Below, piece by piece: positions 14,546-24,152 of a stretch of DNA of 64,000 bases (its first letter is position 1; each line of letters opens with the position of its first letter). The DNA is from Planctomycetota bacterium (GTDB lineage: Bacteria; Planctomycetota; UBA8108; UBA1146; JAJFFE01): assembly GCA_021776775.1 (NCBI GenBank), contig JAJFFE010000288.1, forward strand, positions 27,243-91,242, given 5' to 3'. A model generated the notes under the pieces. The model saw only the letters and a program-made list of their open reading frames with translations. It did no database searches and was not told the DNA's origin. A program made the position numbers and the translations under genes.

Positions 14546-17257
14546 ATGGCGCGTGCGCTGAACGAAGAATCAAACGACGTCGAAACCGGCCGTCGAAGCA
14601 TCGCGAACGAAGTCGGGGCACTGGCGCTCTTGGCGCTGACCGCCTTCTTCTTCATCAGCCTCTACAGCGAACACGACGTCGCCGCCTCCGCGAGCGCGTT
14701 GCAGAACGCCTGCGGCGCCATCGGCCACTATCTCGGCGGCACGGTGATGGCGTTTCTCGGTCTGATTGCGTCCTACGTATTGGTGGGCGTCTTCACGATC
14801 TGGGCCTTGTGTCACTTCTTCAACGTTCGCATCGTCGGTTGGGGCTGGCGGCTGTTTGGCGCCTCGCTCGTCATGCTGGCCACCGCTTCGCTCGAGTTCG
14901 TGTTGATGGACGTCCCGTTCTTCGACGCCTCCTACGACCCCGCGATCGGCACCGCCTACTTCAAGGGTGGCTACTTCGGAGACTACTTCGGGCGCCTGTT
15001 CGTCGATCAGTTCGGCCGCACCGGACTCTATATTGTTTGCGCGCTATTCCTCGCGATCGGCGTCGTATTCGTCGCCGACGTCCGAGTCTCACCGCTGGTC
15101 CGGCTCATGTTTTGGCGCGGCCGCGAAGCGGCGGTCGAGGTGGGCCGCCGGGTGCCCGGCATGATCGAGCAGCTCAAGGAACGGTTGCCCAAGCGACAGC
15201 CCGCGCCGGAGCCCGAGGTCGAGAAGCCGACCAGGAAGAAGGCGGCGAGCAAGGCGAAGAAGACGAGCACGGACGACGAGAAGGAAGAGAAAGACGCAAA
15301 GAAGGCCAGCGCTACGAAGAAGGCGTCGGGCAAGAGTGCGTCCGGAACCAAGACCAGCAAGAGAACGACAACTCGATCGAGCACCAAACCGGTGACCGCA
15401 CCTCCGGTCGAGGAAGCGGCCGAAGAAGTCGAAGAAGAAGAACTCGAAGCAGAGGTCGTCGAGGTCGAGGAGTCTGACGACGCTGACGACGCTGACGACG
15501 CTGACGACGAAGGCGAGTGGGAGTACGAAGAAGAGGGCGAAGAAGACGAAGGCGAGTGGGAGTACGAAGAAGGCGAGGAAGGCGAAGAAGGCGAGTGGGA
15601 AGAGGGCGACGAAGCTGACGAGGAAGGCGACTCTGAAGCGGAAGACGAAGAGGAAGAGGAAGCCGAGGCGGAAGCGGAAGAAGCCCCCAAGGTCGAGCGC
15701 AAGATCCTTCTGAGCAGTCGCCCCGCCGAACCGGAAATCGATCCCAACAAGTTCGAAGAGACGCAACTGTCTCTCGCCGGGATGTATACCTTTCCGCCGA
15801 TCGAGTTCCTCGCCGATCCCGCGGTCGTCAACCACGACGAGGGGCGCGACGAACTCGAAGTCGTGGCGCTGACCATCGAGCGGACGTTGGCGTCGTTCAA
15901 GATCGAGTGCCAAGTCGTCGAGGTGCAGCGCGGTCCGTCGATCACCCAGTTCGAGCTATCGCTCGCGGCAGGAATCAAGGTTCAGCGTATCGTGGCGCTC
16001 TCGGACGATCTCGCCATGGCGCTCTCGGCCCGAAGTATTCGCGTGGTCGCTCCGATCCCCGGGAAGAACACGGTCGGTGTCGAGGTTCCGAACCGAAAGC
16101 GTGAAGTCGTCTGCTTGAAGGAGCTGCTGCTTTCCAAGAGCTACGCCGAAAGTGATCAGCAGATCCCGCTCATGTTGGGGAAAGACGTCTCGGGAGAGCC
16201 CATCGTCGTCGACCTCGCCGCTATGCCGCACCTGTTGATCGCCGGGTCGACCGGATCCGGAAAGTCCGTCTGCATCAACGCGATCATCGCGTCCATGCTC
16301 ATGACGCGTCCGCCCGATGACCTGAAGCTGATCTTGGTCGATCCGAAGATGGTCGAGCTTTCGTTGTTCGAGGATATTCCCCACCTGCTCACGCCGGTGA
16401 TCACCGACATGAAGAAGGCGCCGGCCGCGCTCGACTGGGTGGTACGCAAAATGGAGCAGCGCTACGCGCTCATGGCGAACGCGGAAGTGCGCAACATCAA
16501 GAGCTACAACGCGCTCGACAAGAAGACCATCTTCGAGCGACTCGCGCCCAAGATCGGTCACGAAGACGCCGAGAACGCGCCCGAGCACTTGCCGTACATC
16601 GTGGTGATCATCGATGAGCTCGCCGACCTCATGATGACCGCGTCGAAGGAAATCGAGACGTCGATCATTCGCTTGGCGCAGAAGTCGCGCGCGGTCGGGA
16701 TACACGTGATCCTGGCGACGCAGCGTCCGTCCGTCGACGTGATCACCGGCTTGATCAAGAGTAACTTGCCGTGCCGCATCTCGTTCATGGTGGCGAGCAA
16801 GATCGATTCGCGCACGATTCTCGATCGCAACGGCGCCGACAAGCTGCTCGGCCAAGGAGACATGCTCTACATGGGACCCGGCAGCTCCATGCTGATTCGC
16901 GCGCAGTCGACGTTCATCTCCGACAAGGAGATCCGCAAGATGACGCGTTTCCTCAAGAAGGAAACGAACCAAGAGTTCTCGAAAGAGATCGAAGGGTTCC
17001 TCGACGCCGGCGGCAACGCGCCTAGTGGCGACAGCGGCCAAGACGATGACATGTTCGACCAAGCGGTTCGCATCGTTCTCGAAAGCCAGCGCGGTTCTGT
17101 CTCCCTCCTGCAACGGCGCCTAGGAGTCGGGTACACCCGCGCTTCGCGCCTCATGGACATCATGGGAGAGCGCGGCATCGTCGGCCCGTTCAAAGGGTCC
17201 AAGGCGCGAGAGGTCTTCTTCACAATCGAAGATTGGGAAGCGAACCAAAGCGAGTAG
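14546..17257 (+). CDS. ftsK: DNA translocase FtsK/SpoIIIE
   Basis: 903 aa. Pumps DNA through the closing septum and supports dimer resolution. N-terminus: four membrane helices (about 24-44, 64-88, 98-120 and 160-178). Residues about 215-395 form a low-complexity linker, first Lys/Ala-rich, then extremely acidic with DDADDADDADD and GEWEYEE repeats. Motor: Walker A IAGSTGSGKS, Walker B VVIIDELADLM, then RLAQKSRAVGIHVILATQRP. The gamma winged helix for KOPS recognition is at the C-terminus (FDQAVRIVLESQRGSVSLLQ, then ASRLMDIMGERGIVGP). All modules are intact. A methyltransferase gene starts 6 bp after the stop. Confidence 0.96.
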   Translation: MARALNEESNDVETGRRSIANEVGALALLALTAFFFISLYSEHDVAASASALQNACGAIGHYLGGTVMAFLGLIASYVLVGVFTIWALCHFFNVRIVGWGWRLFGASLVMLATASLEFVLMDVPFFDASYDPAIGTAYFKGGYFGDYFGRLFVDQFGRTGLYIVCALFLAIGVVFVADVRVSPLVRLMFWRGREAAVEVGRRVPGMIEQLKERLPKRQPAPEPEVEKPTRKKAASKAKKTSTDDEKEEKDAKKASATKKASGKSASGTKTSKRTTTRSSTKPVTAPPVEEAAEEVEEEELEAEVVEVEESDDADDADDADDEGEWEYEEEGEEDEGEWEYEEGEEGEEGEWEEGDEADEEGDSEAEDEEEEEAEAEAEEAPKVERKILLSSRPAEPEIDPNKFEETQLSLAGMYTFPPIEFLADPAVVNHDEGRDELEVVALTIERTLASFKIECQVVEVQRGPSITQFELSLAAGIKVQRIVALSDDLAMALSARSIRVVAPIPGKNTVGVEVPNRKREVVCLKELLLSKSYAESDQQIPLMLGKDVSGEPIVVDLAAMPHLLIAGSTGSGKSVCINAIIASMLMTRPPDDLKLILVDPKMVELSLFEDIPHLLTPVITDMKKAPAALDWVVRKMEQRYALMANAEVRNIKSYNALDKKTIFERLAPKIGHEDAENAPEHLPYIVVIIDELADLMMTASKEIETSIIRLAQKSRAVGIHVILATQRPSVDVITGLIKSNLPCRISFMVASKIDSRTILDRNGADKLLGQGDMLYMGPGSSMLIRAQSTFISDKEIRKMTRFLKKETNQEFSKEIEGFLDAGGNAPSGDSGQDDDMFDQAVRIVLESQRGSVSLLQRRLGVGYTRASRLMDIMGERGIVGPFKGSKAREVFFTIEDWEANQSE

Positions 17258-17263
17258 CCGTTG

Positions 17264-17893
17264 GTGACGGACTATCGCTTACTAGCTGAGATCTACGAGC
17301 CGCTGGGCCAGCTGTACACCGGTGGCGCCATCCGAGCCATGAAGCGCGCCGCCGCCGCGAGGCTCGGTCCCGGTTCGCGCGTCCTCTGTGTCGGCGGAGG
17401 CGCGGGCGAAGAAGCACTGTTCGCCGCGCGGGCCGGGGCGAAGGTGACGCTCTTGGATCGTTCCCGGGACATGTTGGCGACCGCGCGACGCACCCACGGC
17501 AACAGTCCCGACGCCAGCTCACTCGCCATCGACTACGTCGAAGCCGATCTCGACGACTTTCCTGCCGCCGCACCTTACGACTACGTTTGGTCGCACTTCT
17601 TTCTCAACGTGTTTGCGCGCCAAGAGGCACAGCGGAAGCTCGACCGACTCTCCGAGTTCGTCGTGCCCGGCGGTTCGCTGGTCGTCAGCGACTTCGCCCC
17701 CGGCGGTTGGCTGCGGCAGCTCTACTTCGGACTCCCTCTCGTTGCGTTTTGGGCGCTGACCGGCAACGCGTGGCACGCGATCTACGACTACTCGCAGTGG
17801 CGGGCCGGCGGTTTGGATCTCGTCGGTGCAGAGCCCTTCCCGCTGTTCGGGTGGGGGCCGCGCTGGTTAACCCAGTGGACATGGCGCGCGTGA
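17264..17893 (+). CDS. Class I SAM-dependent methyltransferase
   Basis: 209 aa from GTG 17264; a TTG at 17261 is equally possible. SAM-binding motif I is RVLCVGGGAGEEALFAA, motif II ends in the acidic residue of VTLLDRS, and YVEADLDDF and YDYVWSHFFLNVF mark motifs III-IV. The C-terminal third is hydrophobic (LYFGLPLVAFWALTG, then PLFGWGPRWLTQW), which suggests membrane association and a lipid or quinone-type substrate. The substrate is unknown. It is probably cotranscribed with ftsK. Confidence 0.85.
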   Translation: MTDYRLLAEIYEPLGQLYTGGAIRAMKRAAAARLGPGSRVLCVGGGAGEEALFAARAGAKVTLLDRSRDMLATARRTHGNSPDASSLAIDYVEADLDDFPAAAPYDYVWSHFFLNVFARQEAQRKLDRLSEFVVPGGSLVVSDFAPGGWLRQLYFGLPLVAFWALTGNAWHAIYDYSQWRAGGLDLVGAEPFPLFGWGPRWLTQWTWRA

Positions 17894-17905
17894 TGGAGCG
17901 ACGCT

Positions 17906-17960
17906 GAGATTCGCGGGAAGCGCAGACTGCGCGGCTTCGCTGGATGATTGATCAGGGCTC
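17906..17960 (+). repeat. Dispersed hairpin repeat, copy 1
   Basis: GAGATTCGCGGGAAGCGCAG... continues through TGCGCGGCTTCGC and GATGATTGATCAGGGCTC. An imperfect stem pairs GAAGCGCAG with CTGCGCGGCTTC. The same sequence lies in inverted orientation at 24707-24761 with few changes. Confidence 0.75.
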
Positions 17961-18081
17961 TCGCGATTGCTATGCGTAGCCAGCCGTTCGTTCAGGTCTT
18001 GGGGCCCGAATCACTGGAGCTGAATCGCAAGGCTATGTGTTGGTCGTTGGTCACAGGATAAGGCGCCTCGAAGGCGTTCTT

Positions 18082-18207
18082 GCCACGCCACGATGCGCCC
18101 TGCAAAGATCCGCCCTGCAAAAGCGCCGTCGCCGCGCCTTACCGGATGACGCACCATCACGGCGTGTGGTTCAACGCTGGGGGGTCACGAGGCAACAACC
18201 TGAACGC
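18082..18207 (+). repeat. Dispersed module, copy 1
   Basis: Matches 25320-25434 in the same orientation. Shared landmarks are GCCACGCCACGATGCGCCCT, CGCCTTACCGGATGACGCAC, GGCGTGTGGTTCAAC and AACCTGAACGC. Copy 1 has a short duplication of the CGCCCTGCAAA segment. In both copies a variant of ACTCCAACC...CCGGGCTAG follows downstream. Confidence 0.85.
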
Positions 18208-18412
18208 CATGGCTGGCGACGTCTAAAACTCCAGCCTATGAGGCCGGGCTAGAGGTGCGGCCGGAAAGTGCAGGTGCGGTGAGTGGTGGAGTTCGGCGGA
18301 AGATTGCCGTTCGTAATTTGCAGGCGAATTGGCTGATTCGTTGAAGATTACGAATGGTGAGATTCCGTCGAAGACGGCCGCGCACCGTGCCTCTGACTTT
18401 TCGGCCGGGCCT

Positions 18413-20677
18413 CTAGGCCGGGTCTGCAACTTGGCGCTCGTTCACCGCGGCGATCGCTTCGATGAGTTCTTGGCGATCGATCGGCTTGGAAATGAAGTTG
18501 TTACAGCCGGCGTCCAGGGCGCGCTGGCGATCGGCCGTCATCGCGTTGGCCGTGAGCGCGATGATCGGCCCCGTGTATCCGCGCGAGCGCAACTCGCTGG
18601 TCGCGGAGTATCCGTCGAGTATCGGCATTTGCATGTCCATGAGGACGACGTCGAACTCTGCTGCGGTATCGAGCAGGTCGACCGCCTCCTGGCCGTTCTC
18701 CACGAGCGTCATCGTGGCCCCTGCCCCCTCGACGAAGTGAGTCACCAACCTACGGTTGTCGGGGCCGTCTTCCGCCAACAGCACTTGGATTCCGGCGAGC
18801 GCGGTCTTGCTGGGTTTGCCGGACTTGGTCGGCTGGGCGGAGACGCTTCCGACGAGCGTTGTCCACTCGACGAGTCCGGCGGGTCGTAAGTCACCGTCGG
18901 AAATGTCGCCTGTTGCGATCGTAATCTCGAAGCAGCAACCACCGGACGATTGTGGCCGCAGAACGACATCGCCTCCTAGCCGTCGTGCCAGCTTCTTCGA
19001 GACTGGGAGCCCTAACCCGGTCCCCCCGTACTTGCGCGTAACGGTAGAGTCTGCCTGTCGGAACGGTTCAAACACCTGGCTCGCGTGCTCAGCCGGGATT
19101 CCGATTCCGGTGTCGCTGACGAGAATCTCGATGCGTTGCTGATCGAGGAACGCGGTCAGGCGGATGTCGATCGCGCCGTCGTGCGTGAACTTGATTCCGT
19201 TTCCGACGATGTTGAACATGATCTGCCGGAGTCGTGTCGGATCGGATTGGATCAAGTTGGGGATCGGAGTCGTCGCTTCGACCCGGAGAGTGACGTTGTT
19301 TTCAGCCGCGGTTGCCGAGAGTAACTCGACGACGCCGCACACTATATCGAGGGGCTTCACGTTTACGGACTCGACGTCGAGATGCCCCGCTTCCAGCTTC
19401 GACAAATCGAGAAGGTCGTTGATCAGTGCGAGGAGATGGTCCCCGTTCCTACGGATTGTCTGCACGGCGTCCGTAATCTCGTGATCTTGCCGGTCGCCGG
19501 TGAAGATGAGGTCCGCGTAGCCGAGAATCGAAGTCATGGGTGTGCGAATCTCGTGGCTCACGTTGGCCAAGAATTCCGACTTATGTCGACTCGCCACGTT
19601 CGCTTCCTCGAGCGCAGCTTGCAGAACCTTGCGGTTCTTCGAGAAGCGGCCAAGAGCGCAGAGTGTCGACCCGAGCGCGAGAAGTACCAGCGTCCCGAGC
19701 GCAGACTTCATGAGGTCGGACCGCTTGTTGGAGGCGACCAAGTCGGCCAACCAACTTGCCTCTGGAGTGACCAGGACGTTAACGCCGCCCCCCTCGAGCA
19801 CCTCGAATTCATCCACCCTGGCTAGGGCGAGCCACTCGGACTCGCCGCCTTCTGTTTGCCGCTCCACTAGGATCGTATCGGTGGTGCCTTGACGAAGGCC
19901 CTGCAAGGCCGGGATCAACGCTTGCTCGTCGAGAGGGGCCCCGACGAGGCTAGCGTTGATACTCTCGTCGAAGAAGCGGCCGTCGTCGCCGACGAACCAC
20001 CGCCCCCCGACGACTCCGATCGATGCCTCGAGAAGGCGGGTGAGTCGCGAGAATCGCATTCGGCTACTCACGAGGCCCACTCGGACTCCATCGATGATGA
20101 TCGGAATAGAGATCGCGACCGAGAGCCCTGACGAGTCGAAGAAGGCCGGAGTGATGTCGCAGGTCAATTGGAACTCGATCGATTCCGTGCGGCTCGCATC
20201 GCGAAGGCAGGATTGGATGATGTCCCGCTTGGAGAAGTCGCTCGCCAGCACTCGGTTCAACCGGCTCGTGGGTACGGGCGTCCCGTCGGCGTAGATAGTA
20301 TTGATCGCCAAGATCTCACCATCCGCGTCGTAGAGTGCGATCGTGTCGATCTCAGTCGCGCTGACGATTGCCTGGTTGCAAACTTCGTACAGGCGATCCA
20401 CGTCTCGTGATGATACTGCGTCGATCACGTCGGGGTCCGACGCGGTGATTCGGGTGCGTTCCCGGGCCGGGCTCACACAGCGAACCAAGTTTGTGCGAAT
20501 TTCGTTCGCGTCTTGGAACAACGATTTACGGATCGTCTGAGCGACTAGCGGTTCGTTGTCCGATTGCAAGAAGTCTGAGACGCCCCGAACTCCGACGAGA
20601 GCGGCGACGCCAATGATGGTTAACCCGAGCGCAGCCAAGACCTTGGACGAGAGCGTTGATAGAACCTTAGAGTTCAT
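18413..20677 (-). CDS. Membrane hybrid sensor histidine kinase with receiver domain
   Basis: 754 aa from ATG 20677; a TTG at 20767 would add 30 residues that look non-coding. Membrane helix about 14-36, an extracytoplasmic sensor of about 270 aa (about 37-310), a second helix near 325-345, then HisKA with the phospho-His in FLANVSHEIRTPMTSILGYA. The ATP lid follows: N box IVGNGIKFTH, G1 DTGIGIP, G2 GGTGLGLPVSKKLA. The C-terminal receiver has LLAEDGPDNRR, phospho-Asp in VVLMDMQMPILDGY, and Lys in FISKPID. The signal is unknown. No response regulator lies nearby, so output should pass to a distant partner. Confidence 0.93.
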   Translation of the reverse strand: MNSKVLSTLSSKVLAALGLTIIGVAALVGVRGVSDFLQSDNEPLVAQTIRKSLFQDANEIRTNLVRCVSPARERTRITASDPDVIDAVSSRDVDRLYEVCNQAIVSATEIDTIALYDADGEILAINTIYADGTPVPTSRLNRVLASDFSKRDIIQSCLRDASRTESIEFQLTCDITPAFFDSSGLSVAISIPIIIDGVRVGLVSSRMRFSRLTRLLEASIGVVGGRWFVGDDGRFFDESINASLVGAPLDEQALIPALQGLRQGTTDTILVERQTEGGESEWLALARVDEFEVLEGGGVNVLVTPEASWLADLVASNKRSDLMKSALGTLVLLALGSTLCALGRFSKNRKVLQAALEEANVASRHKSEFLANVSHEIRTPMTSILGYADLIFTGDRQDHEITDAVQTIRRNGDHLLALINDLLDLSKLEAGHLDVESVNVKPLDIVCGVVELLSATAAENNVTLRVEATTPIPNLIQSDPTRLRQIMFNIVGNGIKFTHDGAIDIRLTAFLDQQRIEILVSDTGIGIPAEHASQVFEPFRQADSTVTRKYGGTGLGLPVSKKLARRLGGDVVLRPQSSGGCCFEITIATGDISDGDLRPAGLVEWTTLVGSVSAQPTKSGKPSKTALAGIQVLLAEDGPDNRRLVTHFVEGAGATMTLVENGQEAVDLLDTAAEFDVVLMDMQMPILDGYSATSELRSRGYTGPIIALTANAMTADRQRALDAGCNNFISKPIDRQELIEAIAAVNERQVADPA

Positions 20678-20941
20678 AACCACATCGAAATTTCTTGCCG
20701 GTGTGTGAGAGCTACTCCCCCCCTTATCGGTCTCCGTGTTTTCCGCGCTTGAGGTGATTCGTGTCAAAGGTACGGAACACGCCGCCGTGGCGGCTGAGCG
20801 GGGGTGGGCTTGGAGATACGGCGCAACTCCAGAGGGCCCGATAAGATGCGGCTTGGCGGACCGTGATCTTCGCGGTCGTCAGGTGACTGCGCTGGGATGA
20901 GCCGATACGCTACCTGTTAGAGCGAAGCGAGGGGAAGCGGC

Positions 20942-21796
20942 ATGCGTCGAATCATGGTTGCGGTGTTGTTGGGGTTGTTGGGGTTCTTGGGTTTGGGCCA
21001 CGCGTGGGCCGGAGACGCAGAGCCGTACCGCTACTTCGTGCCTACAGTGACCGTTCCGTACTCGCCGGAGAGCGGTGACGTCACGATCGTGCTCGGCGTG
21101 TCGATCGGCGAAGAGCCTCCCTTGGTGGGACCGGGGTTCACCCAGGGTTTCTCCATGGGGCTAGCCCACAGTTCCAGCGTGATTCAAGCGACGGCGGTCG
21201 ACCACGTCGGCCAGCTGTCTGCCCTGTCCGACGGCGCCGGCCCCTCCTTCTTCTCGGCCAACTTGCTTCCCGACGGCTGGACGCTGGGTGTCGTGTACTC
21301 GTTCTTGGGCGGAGTCTTTATCGAGTTTGACGTTCCGACGGAAGTGGTCGAGGTCACGTTCGAGACGCAAGGGGCTTTGGCCGGAGACGAAGACGGCGAG
21401 ACCGTCGATCTCAATTGGTCGAACTTTCTGGGAAGTCCTCCGGTATCGAATGTCGTCGTCGTCAATGGGGCTAGCCTTCCCGCCGCTTTCAGCGATGGCG
21501 CTATTATCTTTACCGTGTTCGCACCACCGCTGTTCGTTCGCGGAGACTGCAATATCGATGGCGGCGTCGATATCGCCGACGGCATCTTTGTGTTGAACGC
21601 GTTGTTTCAGGGTGGGCCGGTCGGCAGCTGCGACGACGCCTGCGATGCGAACGACGATGGGAACTCGTTCGACATCTCCGATGCGCTGTACGTGATCAAC
21701 TATCAGTTGCTCGGCGGCCCGGCCCCGGCCGCGCCATTCCCGACGTGTGGAACTAGCGTCGTCCCAGCGTGCGATTCGTACGACGCTTGTGACTGA
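20942..21796 (+). CDS. Exported dockerin-type protein
   Basis: 284 aa with a good ribosome site (GAGGGGA) upstream and a signal peptide (IMVAVLLGLLGFLGLGHAWA, cleavage near 23). The body (about 30-190) is beta-rich, with FSANLLPDGWTLGVVYSF and LGSPPVSNVVVVNG. These parallel FDGGWTAGVVFF and LGSPPVSIQFIPEG in the protein at 4600-5373, so the two are probable paralogs. The C-terminus has acidic loops RGDCNIDGGVDIADGIFVLN and ANDDGNSFDISDALYVIN, then a Cys-containing tail (CGTS...CDSYDACD). No catalytic motif. The next gene's start overlaps its stop region by 8 bp. Confidence 0.82.
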   Translation: MRRIMVAVLLGLLGFLGLGHAWAGDAEPYRYFVPTVTVPYSPESGDVTIVLGVSIGEEPPLVGPGFTQGFSMGLAHSSSVIQATAVDHVGQLSALSDGAGPSFFSANLLPDGWTLGVVYSFLGGVFIEFDVPTEVVEVTFETQGALAGDEDGETVDLNWSNFLGSPPVSNVVVVNGASLPAAFSDGAIIFTVFAPPLFVRGDCNIDGGVDIADGIFVLNALFQGGPVGSCDDACDANDDGNSFDISDALYVINYQLLGGPAPAAPFPTCGTSVVPACDSYDACD

Positions 21797-22685
21797 TCCG
21801 AGAACGGCTACGTCTGGGCGCGACCGCGGCGACCGGGCCTCGGACGTTCTGAGCGCGTTCGGTCGGGCTGCGTTCGGGTGGGCGGTGCGGCGCAAGCTGT
21901 GGGTCTCGGCCGGAGTGGCGAGCCTCGGATTGGTGACGGGGACCCTGCTCGGGATCCCGCTCAATCCCAGCGCGATCGCGCTTCTCTACTTCTCGGCCTT
22001 GGCGATTTACTCCATCGACGACGTTTTCGACGCCTCCCTCGACGTGCCGCGGCGAGCAGTGCCGGTTCGATCGATCGCGTACACGGTGGTCGGACTCCTC
22101 GTCGTCTGCGTCGCTCTTCATGCGGCCCCTCCGTCGACTCGCGTTCTCGTGACGGTGGGCGGATTGGTGTGCTTGGGCTACGGGGCTCCGCTTCCGTTGG
22201 CGCGACTGCGGCGGTTGAAGGAGATCCCTGGTATCAAGGGTTGGTGGATCGCCGGTGCCGTGACGACCGCAACCATCGGAGTCCCTTTGTCCTACCAGCC
22301 ATGGCCGGTCGGGCTACCGGGGGAGTGCGCGGGGCTCGCGGGCGTGTTGTTTGTCGTTACCTACACCAATGTGCAGCTGTTCGACATTCGTGACCTCCGT
22401 CGAGACGCTCGCAGCGGGGTCCCGACTCTGCCGTGTCTCATCGGGGTCGAGCGCACGAAGTGGCTGCTGTTCGGCGTGCTGGCGTTGACGGCGTCGGCGC
22501 TGGCGACGCTATCGCTGGCCGGTCTTGTGAGCTGGCACCCGGTGTATTGGGTGGGAATCGGCCTCAGTGTCGTTTCGGTTGCGAGACTCGGTCCGGCGAC
22601 CCCGCGCTTGATCTTCGACCTCTGGGCGGATGGTGCGCTGATCGTGCTCGGCCTCTTGTCCGTGGTGCTGGGGTCGCTGGCTTGA
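21789..22685 (+). CDS. UbiA-like membrane prenyltransferase
   Basis: 298 aa, about 7-8 membrane helices. Two aspartate-rich motifs are present in the positions expected for the UbiA superfamily: YSIDDVFDASLD after the second helix and FDIRDLRRDARSGVPTLP in the second half, the latter matching the family's DIRD...AGVRTLP pattern. Such enzymes move a prenyl group onto an aromatic or other acceptor using Mg-diphosphate. The acceptor is unknown, and the first motif is not a perfect NxxxDxxxD. The GTG at 21789 overlaps the upstream stop region; a GTG at 21747 is possible but lies well inside the dockerin gene. Confidence 0.75.
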   Translation: MTDPRTATSGRDRGDRASDVLSAFGRAAFGWAVRRKLWVSAGVASLGLVTGTLLGIPLNPSAIALLYFSALAIYSIDDVFDASLDVPRRAVPVRSIAYTVVGLLVVCVALHAAPPSTRVLVTVGGLVCLGYGAPLPLARLRRLKEIPGIKGWWIAGAVTTATIGVPLSYQPWPVGLPGECAGLAGVLFVVTYTNVQLFDIRDLRRDARSGVPTLPCLIGVERTKWLLFGVLALTASALATLSLAGLVSWHPVYWVGIGLSVVSVARLGPATPRLIFDLWADGALIVLGLLSVVLGSLA

Positions 22686-22697
22686 CGGATCTACTGG

Positions 22698-22743
22698 TTG
22701 GCTGATCGCCCGGCTTGGTTGAATATCTGTTTGGCTGATCGCC
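22698..22743 (+). repeat. Short direct repeat before the phosphatase gene
   Basis: TTGGCTGATCGCC occurs at 22698-22710 and again at 22731-22743, each followed by a similar C-GG-TTG stretch. It lies in the 97-bp gap before the phosphatase start. It could be an operator or a slippage relic; there is no further evidence. Confidence 0.5.
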
Positions 22744-22782
22744 TGGTTGACCTGGTCGCGCTGGGGCGCTACACCCGCACTC

Positions 22783-23256
22783 ATGACCACTCCACCTAAG
22801 TCCACTAGCGTGCTGTTCGTCTGTCTCGGAAACATCTGCCGGAGCCCGCTCGCCGAAGGTGTGTTCATTCATCAGGCGAAGGAGCGCGGGATCGACGCGC
22901 AGTTCCACGTCGACTCCGCTGGTACCGGGAATTGGCACGCCGGTGATCTCGCCGATGCTCGTATGCGCGAGACGGCGACTCGACACGGAGTTCACCTTCC
23001 GAGTCGAGCGCGTCAAGTCACCGCCGCGGACTTCACGACGTTCGACCACATCATTGCCATGGACGAATCGAATCGACGCGACCTGATCTCGGTCGGCGCC
23101 CCGAAGGCGAAAGTTCGCTTGCTGCTGGAGCTCGATCCGCAGGCCGCGGTTCGCGAAGTACCCGATCCGTATTACGGCGGACCCGAAGGATTCGAAGAGG
23201 TGTTTGCGCTGGTCGACTCTGCGTGCAAGCTTCTCCTCAGCGAGCTGGCCGAGTGA
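22783..23256 (+). CDS. Low-molecular-weight protein-tyrosine phosphatase family
   Basis: 157 aa from ATG 22783. The P-loop CLGNICRSPLAEG near the N-terminus carries the catalytic Cys and Arg (CX5R). The general acid is in VPDPYYGG near the C-terminus, and DSAGTGNWHAG is the usual second loop. Cytoplasmic, about normal size. Bacterial members remove phosphate from tyrosine kinases or other proteins; the asparagine in the P-loop fits the LMW-PTP group better than arsenate reductases. The kinase partner is not in the window. Coupled by a GTGA overlap to the next gene. Confidence 0.92.
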   Translation: MTTPPKSTSVLFVCLGNICRSPLAEGVFIHQAKERGIDAQFHVDSAGTGNWHAGDLADARMRETATRHGVHLPSRARQVTAADFTTFDHIIAMDESNRRDLISVGAPKAKVRLLLELDPQAAVREVPDPYYGGPEGFEEVFALVDSACKLLLSELAE

Positions 23257-24152
23257 ATCATCCCGCTATTCGAGCAGCGGTGGCGGCGTCCCGCGGCGAT
23301 TGTGCTATTCGTGATATCGAGAGCATGAGTGGGGGGTGCATTCACGCCGCCTACCGTGTGACGCTCGACGATGGCGAGGTTATCGCGGCGAAGCAAAACG
23401 ATGCGACTGCCCGCGGCATGTTCGAGCAAGAGTGCGAAGGGCTGCGAGCGCTCGCCAGCGCCAACACCGTACTCGTCCCCGACCCGATCAGCGTGACCGT
23501 GCACAGCGGCAGCGCGGTGTTCCTCATGTCCTACCTCGAGCCGGCGGAGCCAGGGCCGAGCAGCTGGGAGGCGTTCGGCCGCGAACTGGCGGCACTACAC
23601 CAGTCACCTATTCGCGGGGCTGAGAGTGCGAAGTACGGGTTCTCCATCGACAACCACATTGGTTCGACTCCGCAGCGCAACACTTGGTGTGATAGCTGGG
23701 TCGAGTTCAACCGAGTGCATCGCTTGGGGTACCAAGTCGAGTTGGCAGCCGCGAAGGGGACGCTCTCCGTCGGTGAGCGAAAGACGTTCGAGTCGCTGAT
23801 CGACCGCCTCGACCAGTGGATTCCCGACCAACCGAAGCCCGCGCTCCTGCACGGCGATCTCTGGTCGGGCAACGCGCTATCGGCGCGGTGCGAAGGCGGG
23901 GAGCCTCGAATTGCCGTGATCGATCCCGCTCCGTATGTCGGTGACGGCTGGGCCGACATCGCCATGATGAAGCTCTTCGGTGGTTTCTCTTCGCAGTGCC
24001 ATCGCGCTTATGCGGAATGCAGCGACGATCACGGTTCTGCCGAAGACCGCATCGACATCTACCAACTCTACCACGTGCTCAACCACGTGAACCTGTTCGG
24101 CACCAGCTACGTCGGACAAGCGCTCGCCATCGCCCGCGGCCTGGGTGTCTAG
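23253..24152 (+). CDS. Fructosamine/ketosamine kinase family protein
   Basis: 299 aa from GTG 23253, which overlaps the TGA of the phosphatase gene. Kinase-fold signatures: SGGCIHAAYRVTLDDGEVIAAK (nucleotide loop and Lys), the catalytic loop LLHGDLWSGNAL, and the metal-binding IDPAPYVGDGWADIAMMKLFGGF, the last two typical of the FN3K family. The family phosphorylates sugar adducts on proteins or small amines so that they break down. The pairing with a protein phosphatase recalls reports of low-molecular-weight phosphatases beside ribulosamine/FN3K genes; this is an inference from adjacency. The TAG stop lies inside the first inverted repeat of the following intergenic block. Confidence 0.88.
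   Translation: MNHPAIRAAVAASRGDCAIRDIESMSGGCIHAAYRVTLDDGEVIAAKQNDATARGMFEQECEGLRALASANTVLVPDPISVTVHSGSAVFLMSYLEPAEPGPSSWEAFGRELAALHQSPIRGAESAKYGFSIDNHIGSTPQRNTWCDSWVEFNRVHRLGYQVELAAAKGTLSVGERKTFESLIDRLDQWIPDQPKPALLHGDLWSGNALSARCEGGEPRIAVIDPAPYVGDGWADIAMMKLFGGFSSQCHRAYAECSDDHGSAEDRIDIYQLYHVLNHVNLFGTSYVGQALAIARGLGV

Larger units (their letters stand above)
17894..18412. other. Convergent intergenic region built of repeats
   Basis: This 519-bp gap lies between a plus-strand methyltransferase gene and a minus-strand histidine kinase gene. It holds a hairpin repeat (17906-17960) and a roughly 126-bp module (18082-18207), both also present in the 24.1-25.6 kb gap. It also holds CCAGCCTATGAGGCCGGGCTAG at about 18231-18252, which recurs near 24160 and 25550. 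I see no coding sequence. The kinase's TAG stop sits inside a CCGGGCCTCTAGG repeat end. Confidence 0.7.

Noticed and set aside
15028..15978. Minus-strand open frame of 316 codons, very serine-rich, opposite ftsK
   Set aside because: It is the antisense of the acidic FtsK linker; Glu/Asp codons read backwards give Ser/Leu/Phe runs. FtsK motifs on the plus strand are unambiguous.
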